This document shows positions 26,197 to 35,468 of a DNA stretch of 64,000 bases, piece after piece. Numbering within the stretch: position 1 is the first letter of the stretch; each line of letters starts with the position of its first letter. A model generated the notes under the pieces. The model had not been told where the DNA came from. It searched no databases and saw only the letters and a list, made by a program, of their open reading frames with translations. Made by a program: the position numbers and the translations under genes. This DNA comes from Nocardioides panzhihuensis. GTDB taxonomy: Bacteria; Actinomycetota; Actinomycetes; Propionibacteriales; Nocardioidaceae. The stretch spans positions 4,813,501-4,877,500 of the forward strand of contig NZ_JACBZR010000001.1 in the NCBI RefSeq assembly GCF_013408335.1, read 5' to 3'.

Positions 26197-26569
26197 CGCG
26201 GTTGCCGTCCTCGAGTCGTCGCAACCGCTCCTCGAAACGCGAGGCTGCGGTGATGCGGGCGCGTACCTGTTCCTGCTGACGCTGGATCTCGGCCCACATC
26301 GAGGCGGCGTCGACGTTGCCGCCTGCCGTGGCGTCGGTGGCGACGTTGCCCCGCTCGACGGCCTCGCGCAGGCTCTCCAGACGCGCTTCGAGGGCCGCGA
26401 CCTGCGGGCTGACCCGAGCGAGCTCGCGCTCGAGGTCACCGATGCGGACCCGCTGCCGGTCCGTGATCGCACGCAGCTCCTCGATGATGGCGCGAGACTC
26501 TTCCGCGTCGGCAGCGGATCTGACTTTCTTGATGACCTCGCCGCGCAGTCGGTTCAACGCCATAGAGAC
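26189..26569 (-). CDS. Small coiled-coil protein between GT29-like and GT2 genes
   Basis: 126 aa, almost entirely helical. IIEELRAITDRQRVRIGDLE and VAALEARLESLREAVERG show heptads, and the C-terminus has a second helix (ASRFEERLRRLEDG). GTG at 26569 is chosen because AAGGAGG precedes it by 5 bases; an ATG two codons later is possible. It overlaps the GT29-like gene upstream and the GT2 gene downstream, so the three are co-translated, and it may hold the two glycosyltransferases together (inference). Confidence 0.6.
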   Translation of the reverse strand, partial: VSMALNRLRGEVIKKVRSAADAEESRAIIEELRAITDRQRVRIGDLERELARVSPQVAALEARLESLREAVERGNVATDATAGGNVDAASMWAEIQRQQEQVRARITAASRFEERLRRLEDGNRVG

Positions 26570-27234
26570 ACCCGTTCCTCCTTGAGCCAGTCGGTCACCA
26601 CACGCGCCTCTGCCTCGATCCGATGTTCCCGTGCCACCGGCGAGGATCCGCCGATCTGGTAGGTCCACTCCGTCTGCCCCGGGTCGTCGACGAACGAGAA
26701 CCCTGACAGCCGGATGTCGGCCTCCGGGAACAGGTTGACCGCCAGCCACGCGGCGGTGAAGCCCGTGGTCGGCGCCAGCTTCTCGGTCCGCCAGGGGATG
26801 TCGAGCTCGTCGCCGATACGAGGGAGCACCTCCGCGTTGGGGAGGGGAACGAAGCCCAGATCGGGCGGCCACGACATCGGCCACACCTCGGGACGGCCGT
26901 GGAAGCGCATCGGCTCGGCGAGGAGGTAGAGGCGCTCCCGGTAGCGGTCGAAGGTGTGCCGCGTCGGACGGGTGATCCGGTTCCAGACCACGACATCTGT
27001 TCGCGACCCCTGAACGCGCGGACCACCGGGGTCGTCGAGCACGAAGCTGTTGACCCGGATGACCAGGTCTGAGTCGTCGATCGCCTGTGCACGCTCGTCG
27101 CTGGGCCCCAGCGGAGCATTGCCGAGCACGGCGACCGAGGTGACCGGGGTCCTCCTGGCATACGTTTCCATCAGGTCGCGCAGATAGACGAGGCCTTCAG
27201 TGATCGTGACTGCCCTCTCGGCGATCAACGTCAC
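26554..27234 (-). CDS. GT29 (sialyltransferase)-like glycosyltransferase
   Basis: 226 aa with no signal peptide or membrane segment. It carries all three GT29 signatures in order: an L-motif-like SVAVLGNAPLG (33-43) with DLVIRVNSF (56-64) and GSRTD (76-80); an S-motif-like PTTGFTAAWLAVNLF (155-169) with LSGFSF; and a VS-motif-like His204 followed by acidic residues (EHRIEAEA). In animal enzymes these bind CMP-sialic acid and act in catalysis. A complete CMP-pseudaminic acid pathway lies 13 kb away, so a nonulosonic acid transferase is plausible. GTG start has GGAAGGGGGA 5-6 bases upstream. Specificity is inferred, not shown. Confidence 0.65.
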   Translation of the reverse strand: MTLIAERAVTITEGLVYLRDLMETYARRTPVTSVAVLGNAPLGPSDERAQAIDDSDLVIRVNSFVLDDPGGPRVQGSRTDVVVWNRITRPTRHTFDRYRERLYLLAEPMRFHGRPEVWPMSWPPDLGFVPLPNAEVLPRIGDELDIPWRTEKLAPTTGFTAAWLAVNLFPEADIRLSGFSFVDDPGQTEWTYQIGGSSPVAREHRIEAEARVVTDWLKEERVSLWR

Positions 27235-27459
27235 CGGTGTCCCCCTTCCAACGACTCTCGTCGCAGCGTCACCACAGCTCGCTGGGACGCGACAGATGCG
27301 TTACCCGTTCCGGAAAATCCTAACGAGCCAGTCGTCCGGCAGTTACCCACCCGAGTACCTGTTTGGGCGTGGGGGCGTTATTTCACGCGCGCCGGATCCA
27401 ACTGCGGTGACAATGTAGATTCCTCGTCACCATCCGTACATCTGTCTGCCGTTCGCCGG
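27235..27459 (-). promoter_or_regulatory. Upstream region of the GT29-like operon
   Basis: 225 bases without a supported gene, upstream of the GT29-like/coiled-coil/GT2 operon. It is less GC-rich than its surroundings, and TAGGAT on the minus strand (plus-strand complement around 27318-27325) is a candidate -10. No convincing -35, operator or terminator was identified. Confidence 0.3.
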
Positions 27460-28053
27460 TCAGGCGGACTGAGCCCCGCTCCAGCTGGTGCGCTCGACCT
27501 CCAGCTCGGCGCGCACGGCGTCCAGCTCGGACTCCAGCTCGGCGACCCGGATGGCCGCCTCCGCGGCATCCGCTTCGACGGCCTGAAGCCTCGCCTCGAG
27601 ATGCTCTCCGCGAAGCTCGGCCTGGGCGGCCCGGCGAGCTTCGTCGCCGCGGCGGCGGACCGCCTCAGCTGCGCGCTGGTGAGCAGCGGCCAGGGCTGCC
27701 TCGAGCTCCTCGACGGCCTGGACGCGCTCGGCGAGCTTGGCATCCATGTGCTCGCGGAACTCGGCGTTCTCCTCGGCCCGCTTCTCGGACTCGACACGGA
27801 AGGCCTGAGCCTGCTCGGCGCGGTCGCGCGCCCAGTCGCGGCGGGTCTGGAGAAGCTCGGAGTGGGTGATCTTGGTTGCGGCTGCGCCACAGGCGAGCCC
27901 GAGAACGGCCGCGAGCACGACGACCAGCCACGACCCGGAGGCCACCGCAGCGGTGATCGTGATGGCGGCCAGCGCCAGCAGGGCTACAGCAACCGTCAGG
28001 CGTGTGCTGCGCTGACGCCTGCGTGTGACTGGAGTTGCGGATGGGGAAGGCAT
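27460..28053 (-). CDS. Membrane-anchored coiled-coil protein
   Basis: 197 aa. A short basic N-terminus is followed by two adjacent hydrophobic segments (~residues 19-38 and 42-58), then ~130 residues of Ala/Glu/Arg-rich heptads (EELEAALAAAHQRAAEAV, VAELESELDAVRAELEVE). The topology suggests a cytoplasmic coiled coil tethered to the membrane. It follows the DUF3180 gene by 15 bases, so it is read through from the folate operon, although its role may belong to the glycan locus. No family recognised. Confidence 0.65.
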   Translation of the reverse strand: MPSPSATPVTRRRQRSTRLTVAVALLALAAITITAAVASGSWLVVVLAAVLGLACGAAATKITHSELLQTRRDWARDRAEQAQAFRVESEKRAEENAEFREHMDAKLAERVQAVEELEAALAAAHQRAAEAVRRRGDEARRAAQAELRGEHLEARLQAVEADAAEAAIRVAELESELDAVRAELEVERTSWSGAQSA

Positions 28054-28068
28054 GCTTCCACGGTACGG

Positions 28069-28506
28069 CTAGTTTTCATCGGGTTTGCGGACCCGGCACG
28101 CGTGTTCGAGGAGTCGAGCGGCGATGACGATCGTGGTCCCGGCGACCGCCGCCACGGCTGAACGCACCAGCCGATCCCCCGCGGCCGTGCTCATGTCGTA
28201 GCCCAACCAGCTGATCGCGTAGCCCAGGTAACCGCCGGCGAGGAGCGCTCCGACCAAGGCGCAGGCACGGGCGAGCACCAGCCGGTTGACCGCCTGATGA
28301 GCCTCGATCCGCTCACCGCGTACCTGTAGCTGGCGGTGCGTGACCCAGGCGGTGACACCCAACGTGGCCGCGATCAGCAGCAGCAGCATCGGCTGCGCCC
28401 AGGTGACGACCGGCGCGACCCCGCGCCAGGCCTCCACCACGGGGTGAGCCAGCCAGCCGCCGACGATCCCGATGACGGCCCACGCCGTGATGGCTCCACC
28501 CGACAT
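28069..28506 (-). CDS. DUF3180 family membrane protein
   Basis: 145 aa with four hydrophobic segments (first ~7-25, second ~35-55, then two in the C-terminal half) and the conserved RLVLARACALVGALLAGGYL segment of DUF3180. In actinobacteria this gene follows folK; function unknown. ATG 28506 is the first usable start in a frame that runs further upstream, but no Shine-Dalgarno is visible. The ~25 residues coded between the folK stop and this ATG are acidic and could be a real N-terminus from a non-standard start. Confidence 0.7.
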   Translation of the reverse strand: MSGGAITAWAVIGIVGGWLAHPVVEAWRGVAPVVTWAQPMLLLLIAATLGVTAWVTHRQLQVRGERIEAHQAVNRLVLARACALVGALLAGGYLGYAISWLGYDMSTAAGDRLVRSAVAAVAGTTIVIAARLLEHACRVRKPDEN

Positions 28507-28588
28507 CGGGCGGAGTCGGCGCTCGTCGTCGGCGGGATCCTTCTCCGGACCCTGGTCGGGGTCCTCGGGTGTCGCGCTCAGGTCCGGC

Positions 28589-29155
28589 TCAGAGCTCGAG
28601 AACGAGGTCGTCGCGCCGAGTGATGCCGCCCTGCCCGGACGTCTCCAGCAGCTCGGCGATCGGACCCACACCCGGCAGATCAGCGTTCGGCTCCAGGTCG
28701 AGCCACGGCTTGAGCACGAAGGCCCGCTCGTGTGCGCGCGGATGCGGCAGCGTCAGCGACTCCTCCTCGAGGATCTTGTCGCCAACAGAGACGAGGTCGA
28801 TGTCGAGCGTGCGCGGCTCGTTGAAGATGCCGCTGCGCGAGCGCCCGTAGGCGTCCTCGATGGTGAGCGCCCGCTCGAGCAGACGCGTCGGCGTGAGAGT
28901 GGTGTCGGCGAGGACGATCGCGTTGAGGTAGAGCTCAGCACCCTCGGGGGAGTCGACCGGCTCGGTCTCGTAGACCGGCGAGACGGTGGTCACCCAGACG
29001 TCCGGGGTCTCAGCGAGAGTGTTCAACGCGTCCTGCAGATTTGCCAACCGGTCCCCGAGATTGGAGCCCAACGACAGCACCGCCCGTCGAATCGGCCGCA
29101 TCTCCCCGGTGAGCGTGTCGGCGTCGATGATGTACGGGTTGGGTACCTCTGTCAC
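28589..29155 (-). CDS. folK: 2-amino-4-hydroxy-6-hydroxymethyldihydropteridine pyrophosphokinase
   Basis: 188 aa HPPK. LSLGSNLGDRLANLQDAL, SPVYETEPV and the diagnostic RTLDIDLVSVG and LPHPRAHERAFVL (metal- and ATP-binding) are present. It adds pyrophosphate to 6-hydroxymethyl-dihydropterin in folate synthesis. The GTG start overlaps the folB stop (GTGA), so translation is coupled. About 30 residues precede the core domain, a little longer than in many homologues. Confidence 0.95.
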   Translation of the reverse strand: MTEVPNPYIIDADTLTGEMRPIRRAVLSLGSNLGDRLANLQDALNTLAETPDVWVTTVSPVYETEPVDSPEGAELYLNAIVLADTTLTPTRLLERALTIEDAYGRSRSGIFNEPRTLDIDLVSVGDKILEEESLTLPHPRAHERAFVLKPWLDLEPNADLPGVGPIAELLETSGQGGITRRDDLVLEL

Positions 29156-29532
29156 GTGCTCTGCCTCCGGGTGATCGTCAGGGTGACGTCTTTGAACGTC
29201 GCTTCGATAGGCGCCCCCGGTTTGTGAACCGTAACACGTACCCAAAGCGCGCGGATGTCTGCAAGGCAAATGTCCGCGATCCGCTGGGCAAGCGTCTCGA
29301 TGAGGTCCACCGGGTCGCGCTCAACACTAGTTTTGACCGCCATTGCGAGACTTCCGTAATCGACGGTGTCATGCAAGTCGTCCGTCTCCGCGGCTCTGCG
29401 GGAGTCGGTGCCGATGACCAGGTCGATGATGAACTTCTGCCCCTCACGGCGCTCGAAGTCGAAGACTCCGTGGTGGCCGAAGCACTCCAGACCGATGATC
29501 TGAATTTCGTCCGCAGGTTCTGCGATGTTCAT
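29152..29532 (-). CDS. folB: Dihydroneopterin aldolase
   Basis: 126 aa. IQIIGLECFGHHGVFDFERR, TVDYGSLAMAV and LIETLAQRIADI are the family motifs, including the active-site Glu and Lys (VTVHKPGAPI). It converts 7,8-dihydroneopterin to 6-hydroxymethyl-dihydropterin. It overlaps folP by 4 bases (ATGA) and folK by 4, in the order folP-folB-folK. Confidence 0.95.
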   Translation of the reverse strand: MNIAEPADEIQIIGLECFGHHGVFDFERREGQKFIIDLVIGTDSRRAAETDDLHDTVDYGSLAMAVKTSVERDPVDLIETLAQRIADICLADIRALWVRVTVHKPGAPIEATFKDVTLTITRRQST

Positions 29533-30362
29533 CGAATGGTCTCCCTCGCTCCGATCGTCTTCAGCTTTGCTGACGCCGCAAGGGCGTCCTTGGCGGCACG
29601 TACGTCATGAACACGCGTGGCCCATACGCCGCGTTGCGCAAGGAAGACGGTGATCGCATCGTGGGCGCTCTCCCGCTCGGTCACCGGGCGTGGTGTGCCG
29701 TCGGGGGCGGCCAGCAGGCGGCCGAGGAACGCCTTGCGGCTGGCGCCGATGAGCAGCGGGAAGCCGAGCTTGTGGAACTCCTCCACCCCCGCCAGCAGGC
29801 GCCAGTTGTCATCGGCCGTCTTGGAGAAGCCGAGCCCGGGATCGATCACGATGTTGTCGTCCAGGATCCCGGCCGACCGCGCCGCCTCGATCCGTTGCTC
29901 GAGCTCCTGCTTGACCGTGGCGACCACTCCGTCGGCGTAGACGAGATGGTCCTCGTGCTGCATCTCCGCGCCGTGGGCGCGCCAGTGCATCACGACGTAC
30001 GTCGCGCCGTGGTCGGCCGCCACCTTCAAGATCTTCGGGTTGGCCAGACCGCCCGAGACGTCGTTGATGATCATGGCCCCGGCCTTCAGCGCGGCCTCGG
30101 CGACCTCGGGACGCATGGTGTCGATCGAGAGGGTCGCGCCCTCTTGGGCCAGCGTCTCGATGACCGGCACCACGCGAGCCAGCTCGTCGGCGACCAGTGG
30201 CCTGGTCGCCCCCGGCCGGGTCGACTCGCCACCGATGTCGAGCAGGTCTGCGCCTTGTGCCAGGAGCGCGTGCCCGTGAGCCACCGCATCGTCGGTCGCC
30301 AAGAACCGCCCACCGTCGCTGAACGAGTCGGGCGTGACGTTGACGATCCCCATGACCTGCAC
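29529..30362 (-). CDS. folP: Dihydropteroate synthase
   Basis: 277 aa TIM barrel, the sulfonamide target. NVTPDSFSDGGRF, LLDIGGESTRPGA, INDVSGG, PGLGFSKT and IGASRKAFLGRLL are intact. It joins pterin pyrophosphate to p-aminobenzoate. In related genomes folP normally follows folE directly; here an opposite-strand glycan gene separates them, so folP needs its own promoter in the ~95 bp upstream. Confidence 0.96.
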   Translation of the reverse strand: MQVMGIVNVTPDSFSDGGRFLATDDAVAHGHALLAQGADLLDIGGESTRPGATRPLVADELARVVPVIETLAQEGATLSIDTMRPEVAEAALKAGAMIINDVSGGLANPKILKVAADHGATYVVMHWRAHGAEMQHEDHLVYADGVVATVKQELEQRIEAARSAGILDDNIVIDPGLGFSKTADDNWRLLAGVEEFHKLGFPLLIGASRKAFLGRLLAAPDGTPRPVTERESAHDAITVFLAQRGVWATRVHDVRAAKDALAASAKLKTIGARETIR

Positions 30363-30457
30363 GGTTCGACCCTATCCGGCGTCCTAGGAGGAGCCGACTT
30401 GACCATCTGGACCCGCTCAGCAAGGCTGCCCGCCTGCTCATTTGACTTGGAGGCATC

Positions 30458-31975
30458 GTGCCCAGGATCCTGCTCCGCTCAGCCAGGGACCCCTTCGACG
30501 TGATCGAGGCGGCCGACCCGCGTGCGTGGGGCATCGGGTTCTACGGCACGAATGTCGGCAATCTTCTCTTCGCTGACTCCACACACCGGCTCCTCAGCGT
30601 GCCTGGAACCGAGATCGTCCCGAACCTCTTCGCCCATGAGCGACGCGCGTTCACCGCCGACGAGGTCGCGGCGACCAACGACGAGTACGACCACTTCGTG
30701 GTGCCGCTGGCCAACGCCCTCCGACCGGAGTTCACCCGTCCGCTGACCCGCTTGACCACGTTCATCGAGCAGATCTCGATCCCGACCACCATCGTCGGCA
30801 TCGGCGCGCAGCTCTCCCTCGAAGAGCTCGACACCGCTCCCGACGACGAGCTCGCAGCTCTTCACCGGCGATTCATGAACAGCGTTCTCGAGCGGTCCGC
30901 GAAGGTCGGCGTACGCGGCGAGATCACCGCCGCCTATCTGCGACGGCTCGGATACGGGGACGAGCACGTCGAGATCATCGGTTGTCCGTCGATCTACCTC
31001 AACGGCCCCGACGTCAGGGTCCGCGACGAGCGTTCCGCACCGATCGCCACCGATGACCCGGTCGCCGTCTCGATGAGCCCGCTGACCTCGCCCTGGTTCG
31101 AGACGTACGTCGATGCCTTCGCCGATCGGCACCCGCGTATGACGTACGTCGGCCAGACCCACCACGACTTCGCGATGCTCCAGTGGGGACGACACCGTCA
31201 GCCCGAGATGGGTATCGACCGCGACCACCGGCTCTACTTCGAGGACCGGACGCGGATGTTCCTCGATGCGGGGTCCTGGATGCGGTTCCTGGCAACCCAG
31301 AGGTTCGCGTTCGGCACGCGCATCCACGGCAACGTCGCTGCGGTGCTCGCCGGGACCCCCGCCATGGTGATCGCGCACGACTCCCGTGTGCTGGAGCTGT
31401 GCGACTACCACGGCCTGCCCTACACGATGCTCGACTCGATCACACCCGAGACCACGGTCGACGAGCTGTACCAGGCAGCCGATTACACCGGCTTCCACAA
31501 CCGCTTGGCCGAGGGCTGGAAGCGACTCACCGCGTTCCTGGACAATGCCGGTCTGGCGAACGTCGCACAGCCGGGTCAGATGAGCGCTGCGTACGACGAC
31601 GCACTCGCCGCCCTGGACCCGGCCGCACCTGTCGTCACGCTCCGCGGGTCAGGCGACGACGCTCTCCGGCGCATCGAGGACCGGATCAACGCCCTGAAGA
31701 TCGCCACCGAGCACGCCGAGAACGCCGCGAAGCGGCGCGAGAAGGAGCTCGCGAAGAAGGTCGCCGCGTCATCGAAGAGCCAGACCAAGCGAATCGCAGC
31801 TCTCGAGTCGACCACACGCAAGCAGCAGGCCCGCATCGAACGTCAGGCCAGTCGCCTGGACCGCCAGCGAGCCCTGATCCAGGACCTGCGTACGGACCTC
31901 GCTCGTCATCAGGAGCAAGCTGGCCTTCGCAGCTTCCTCCGGCAGCTTCGCCGCCGGCTGCGTCGTTCCGCATAG
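30458..31975 (+). CDS. Polysaccharide pyruvyl transferase family protein with coiled-coil tail
   Basis: 505 aa. Residues ~20-390 match the polysaccharide pyruvyl transferase fold: WGIGFYGTNVGNLLFADS, TTIVGIGAQLSLEEL, RGEITAAYLRRLGYGDEHVE and the C-terminal FGTRIHGNVAAVLAGTPAMV (conserved R-x-H). Such enzymes add pyruvyl ketals to sugars or act as related transferases. Residues ~400-490 are a coiled coil, ending in an Arg-rich tail (LRSFLRQLRRRLRRSA). GTG start has GGAGG 5 bases upstream. It is wedged between folE and folP on the opposite strand, evidently an insertion of a surface-glycan gene. Confidence 0.8.
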   Translation: MPRILLRSARDPFDVIEAADPRAWGIGFYGTNVGNLLFADSTHRLLSVPGTEIVPNLFAHERRAFTADEVAATNDEYDHFVVPLANALRPEFTRPLTRLTTFIEQISIPTTIVGIGAQLSLEELDTAPDDELAALHRRFMNSVLERSAKVGVRGEITAAYLRRLGYGDEHVEIIGCPSIYLNGPDVRVRDERSAPIATDDPVAVSMSPLTSPWFETYVDAFADRHPRMTYVGQTHHDFAMLQWGRHRQPEMGIDRDHRLYFEDRTRMFLDAGSWMRFLATQRFAFGTRIHGNVAAVLAGTPAMVIAHDSRVLELCDYHGLPYTMLDSITPETTVDELYQAADYTGFHNRLAEGWKRLTAFLDNAGLANVAQPGQMSAAYDDALAALDPAAPVVTLRGSGDDALRRIEDRINALKIATEHAENAAKRREKELAKKVAASSKSQTKRIAALESTTRKQQARIERQASRLDRQRALIQDLRTDLARHQEQAGLRSFLRQLRRRLRRSA

Positions 31976-32019
31976 GAAGTCGCGCAGCAGGCAGTGCGCC
32001 CGCGCGATCTCTTGGGGCG

Positions 32020-32051
32020 CGTCCCGGAAGCTCCTAGGCGCTTCCGGGACG
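32020..32051. terminator. Hairpin between convergent PPT-like gene and folE
   Basis: A perfect 12-bp stem (CGTCCCGGAAGC with its complement) and an 8-base loop lie midway between the two convergent stop codons. There is no T-run on either side, so it may act as a bidirectional, U-less terminator of the type common in high-GC actinobacteria. Confidence 0.6.
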
Positions 32052-32056
32052 TGCCA

Positions 32057-32695
32057 CTAGCGCGTCCCGCCCCGGATCAGGCTCATCGCCTCGGCCCGGG
32101 TGGTCGCGTTGGAGCGCATCGTGCCGCGTACGGCGCTGGTGATGGTGCGCGCACCGGCCTTCTTGACCCCACGCATCGTCATGCACAGATGCTCTGCCTC
32201 GATGACCACGATGACGCCACGCGCGTCGAGAAGGTCCATGAGCGCGTCGGCCACCTGAGTGGTGAGTCGCTCCTGGACCTGCGGCCGCTTGGCATAGACG
32301 TCGACCAACCGGGCCAGCTTGGACAGGCCGGTGATCTTGCCTGAGGTCGCCGGGATGTAGCCGACGTGGGCGACACCCGTGAACGGGACCAGGTGGTGCT
32401 CGCACATCGACCACAGCTCGATGTCGCGGACCAGGACCATCTCGTCGTGGCCGAGATCGAAGGTCGTGGTGAGGACCTCCTCGGGCGTCTGGTGCAGCCC
32501 GCGGGTCACCTCCTGGTAGGCCCGGGCGACCCGAGCGGGAGTATCGATCAGCCCCTCGCGGTCGGGATCCTCCCCGATCGCGTAGAGCAGCTCGCGCACG
32601 GCCGCTTCGGCCCGCTTCTGGTCGAAGGTCGGAACGTCCGCCACGTCCCGCTCGGGGACGTGGACGGGCGCTACCTCATCGAAGGTCTCAGACAT
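32057..32695 (-). CDS. folE: GTP cyclohydrolase I
   Basis: 212 aa. Zinc and active-site motifs are intact: [11 protein letters not shown] and [15 protein letters not shown] (Cys, His, His, Cys), with [14 protein letters not shown] and TQVADALMD between them. It makes 7,8-dihydroneopterin triphosphate from GTP, the first folate step. It follows ftsH by 9 bases in the tilS-hpt-ftsH-folE operon. Confidence 0.97.
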   Translation of the reverse strand: MSETFDEVAPVHVPERDVADVPTFDQKRAEAAVRELLYAIGEDPDREGLIDTPARVARAYQEVTRGLHQTPEEVLTTTFDLGHDEMVLVRDIELWSMCEHHLVPFTGVAHVGYIPATSGKITGLSKLARLVDVYAKRPQVQERLTTQVADALMDLLDARGVIVVIEAEHLCMTMRGVKKAGARTITSAVRGTMRSNATTRAEAMSLIRGGTR

Positions 32696-32704
32696 CTGAT
32701 CGTC

Positions 32705-34768
32705 TCAGGCGGGCGGGGTGCCCTCGGACGAGCCGGCCTCGGACGGCTTGGCGAGGTCGACACCGTTGGCGGGCTGGTTCCCGGACTGGACACCGGACTG
32801 TCGACCGGCGGCACGGATCGCCTTGGCGAGGTTCTCCTTGTCGCGCTCGACGATCCACCGCGGGATCTCGACCGCGGGGCGGTCGGAGGGACGGCGGGTG
32901 TCGGAACCGGTCCAAGCCGGACGCGGGTCGCGACGACGCAGCGGCACAAAGATCTCGGCGACCTCGTGCTTGGAGAGGGTCTCCTTCTCGAGGAGCTCCA
33001 GGACCAGGCTGTCGAGGACGTCCCGGTTCTCCTCGAGGATGTCGAAGGCCTCTTGATGAGCGGTCGCGAGGAGCTTCTTGGTCTCGTCATCGACGATGGC
33101 CGCGACCTCCTCGGAGTAGTTGCGCTGGTGGCCGATGTCGCGGCCCAGGAACGGCTCGCCGTTGGACTCGCCGAGCTTGATCGCTCCGAGGCGCTCGGTC
33201 ATGCCGAACTGGGTGACCATCGCGCGGGCGAGGTTCGTCGCCTTCTCGATGTCGTTGCCGGCGCCCGTGGTCGGGTCGTGGAAGATGAGCTCCTCCGCGG
33301 CGCGACCGCCGAGCATGTAGGAGAGCTTGTTGAGCATCGCCGAGCGCGTCTGGCTGTACTGATCGTCGTCGGGCATCACCAGGTTGTAGCCCAGCGCCTT
33401 GCCGCGCGGCAGGATCGTGATCTTCTGGACCACGTCCGGGCCCGGAAGGGCTGCGGCGACCAGCGCGTGGCCACCCTCGTGGTAGGCGGTGATGAGCTTC
33501 TCCTGCTCGCTCATCAGGCGGGTGCGCTTCTGCGGGCCGGCGATGACCCGGTCGATGGCCTCGTCCAGCGCCTTGTTGGTGATCAGCTTCTCGTCGCTGC
33601 GAGCGGTCAGCAGCGCGGCCTCGTTGAGCACGTTGGCCAGGTCGGCACCGGAGAACCCGGGGGTCCGTCGGGCGACGCCGTCGAGGTCGATGTCGCCGGC
33701 CAGCGGCTTGCCGCGGGCGTGGACCTGCAGGATCTTCTCGCGACCGGCGAGGTCGGGAGCGTCCACCTGGATCTGGCGGTCGAAGCGGCCGGGGCGCAGC
33801 AGCGCCGGGTCGAGCACGTCGGGACGGTTGGTGGCCGCGATCAGGATCACTCCGCCGCGTACGTCGAAGCCGTCCATCTCCACGAGGAGCTGGTTGAGCG
33901 TCTGCTCGCGCTCGTCGTGGCCACCGCCCATGCCGGCGCCGCGGTGACGGCCGACGGCGTCGATCTCGTCGATGAAGACGATGGCGGGAGCGTTCTCCTT
34001 CGCCTGCTCGAACAGGTCGCGGACACGGCTCGCACCGACACCGACGAACATCTCGACGAAGTCCGAACCGGAGATCGAGTAGAACGGCACGCCGGCCTCG
34101 CCCGCGACGGCACGCGCCAGCAGGGTCTTACCGGTGCCGGGCTGGCCGTAGAGCAGCACGCCCTTGGGGATCTTGGCGCCGACGGCCTGGAACTTCGCCG
34201 GCTCCTGCAGGAACTCCTTGATCTCCTGGAGCTCCTCGACCGCCTCGTCAGCACCGGCGACATCGGCGAAGGTCGTCTTCGGCATGTCCTTGGTGATCAG
34301 CTTCGCCTTGGACTTGGCGAACTGCATGACCCCGCGACCGCCACCGCCCTGCATCGAGTTCATGATGAACAGGAACAGGATGATGATCAGCGCGAACGGC
34401 AGTACGAAGCTCAGGATCGAGCCGAGCACGGAGGGCTTGGCCACCTCGGAGTTGAACTCCTTGAGGTTCTCGCCCTCGGCCTCGGTCTTGCGCACCATCT
34501 CGATGAGCGTTTCCTGGTCGCCGTCGACCCACGAGGTCGTGACCTCGGCGCTGCCCTTGCGGGCGTCCTTGACCAGGGTCGCCTTGATCTCCTGGTCGCC
34601 GTCGACGAACGTGATCTCCTTGACCTGGTCCTGCTGGATGTACTCAGTCAGCTCGCTGGTGGTGATCTCGTCGCCACCGTTGCGAGGGGCCAGGTACTGC
34701 AGCGCCAGGATCACACCGAGCACTGCCAGGATGATCCACAGCCAGGGACCTTTGAATATGCGCTTCAC
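32705..34768 (-). CDS. ftsH: ATP-dependent zinc metalloprotease FtsH
   Basis: 687 aa membrane AAA+ protease. TM1 spans ~9-26 and TM2 ~112-136 around an extracytoplasmic domain; then [16 protein letters not shown] (Walker A), [11 protein letters not shown] (Walker B), the second region of homology, and [12 protein letters not shown] with the zinc-binding HExxH. The C-terminal tail is extended and disordered, as in many actinobacteria. GTG start. It degrades unassembled membrane proteins and some soluble regulators. Upstream TCTATATGG on the minus strand is a candidate -10. Confidence 0.97.
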   Translation of the reverse strand: MKRIFKGPWLWIILAVLGVILALQYLAPRNGGDEITTSELTEYIQQDQVKEITFVDGDQEIKATLVKDARKGSAEVTTSWVDGDQETLIEMVRKTEAEGENLKEFNSEVAKPSVLGSILSFVLPFALIIILFLFIMNSMQGGGGRGVMQFAKSKAKLITKDMPKTTFADVAGADEAVEELQEIKEFLQEPAKFQAVGAKIPKGVLLYGQPGTGKTLLARAVAGEAGVPFYSISGSDFVEMFVGVGASRVRDLFEQAKENAPAIVFIDEIDAVGRHRGAGMGGGHDEREQTLNQLLVEMDGFDVRGGVILIAATNRPDVLDPALLRPGRFDRQIQVDAPDLAGREKILQVHARGKPLAGDIDLDGVARRTPGFSGADLANVLNEAALLTARSDEKLITNKALDEAIDRVIAGPQKRTRLMSEQEKLITAYHEGGHALVAAALPGPDVVQKITILPRGKALGYNLVMPDDDQYSQTRSAMLNKLSYMLGGRAAEELIFHDPTTGAGNDIEKATNLARAMVTQFGMTERLGAIKLGESNGEPFLGRDIGHQRNYSEEVAAIVDDETKKLLATAHQEAFDILEENRDVLDSLVLELLEKETLSKHEVAEIFVPLRRRDPRPAWTGSDTRRPSDRPAVEIPRWIVERDKENLAKAIRAAGRQSGVQSGNQPANGVDLAKPSEAGSSEGTPPA

Positions 34769-34906
34769 AGGCTTCTTTCAACCGTTACGGGGTCAGACAT
34801 GCACGCAGGTCCGCGTGCCTGCCATATAGAACGACGGTACACGCCAAATCGTGCCCGCCCCATCTGTGCGGTTCCGCTGTCCGCGTAACAGCACGGCTCC
34901 GGAAGG

Positions 34907-35458
34907 TCAGGAGTAGATGTGCGGAGCGAGGGTCGAGATGTCGCGCAGGTTGCGGTACTTCTCGTTGAAGTCGAGGCCGTAGCCGACCACGAACTCGTCG
35001 GGGATGTCCCAACCGACGTACTTCACGTGGACGGGCATGCTGACCGCCTCGGGCTTGCGCAGCAGAGTGGCGATCTCGATGCTCGCCGGGCCGCGGCTGG
35101 TCAGGTTCGAGGTCAGCCAGGTCAGGGTCAGGCCGGAGTCGATGATCTCGTCCACGACGAGCACGTGCTTGCCGGTGACGTCGGTGTCGAGGTCCTTCAA
35201 GATCCTCACCACGCCGGACGACTTGGTGCCGGAGCCGTAGGAGGAGACGGCCATCCAGTCCATCTCGACGTGGCGGTTCAAGGCGCGGGCGAGGTCGGCC
35301 ATGATCATCACCGCGCCGCGCAGGACGCCGACGATCAACAGCTCCTCACCCTCGTAGTCCTTCTCGATCCGACGGGCCAGCTCTTCGACCTTCGCCTGGA
35401 TCTCGTCGTGGGTGAACAGGGTCTTCACGAGGTCATCGCCGACGTACTCGGTGTCCAT
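34907..35458 (-). CDS. hpt: Hypoxanthine phosphoribosyltransferase
   Basis: 183 aa. LLIVGVLRGAVMIMADLA and the PRPP-binding VLVVDEIIDSGLTLTWL are diagnostic, with VGYGLDFNEKYRNL at the C-terminus. It salvages hypoxanthine and guanine with PRPP. ATG 35458 is chosen; a GTG three codons upstream is possible and would still lie downstream of the tilS stop. The tilS-hpt-ftsH order is broadly conserved in Gram-positive bacteria. Confidence 0.94.
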   Translation of the reverse strand: MDTEYVGDDLVKTLFTHDEIQAKVEELARRIEKDYEGEELLIVGVLRGAVMIMADLARALNRHVEMDWMAVSSYGSGTKSSGVVRILKDLDTDVTGKHVLVVDEIIDSGLTLTWLTSNLTSRGPASIEIATLLRKPEAVSMPVHVKYVGWDIPDEFVVGYGLDFNEKYRNLRDISTLAPHIYS

Positions 35459-35468
35459 GTCCGTCACT

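Noticed and set aside
32366..34888. 840-aa open frame on the plus strand
   Set aside because: Antisense to ftsH and folE, both of which have intact family motifs.
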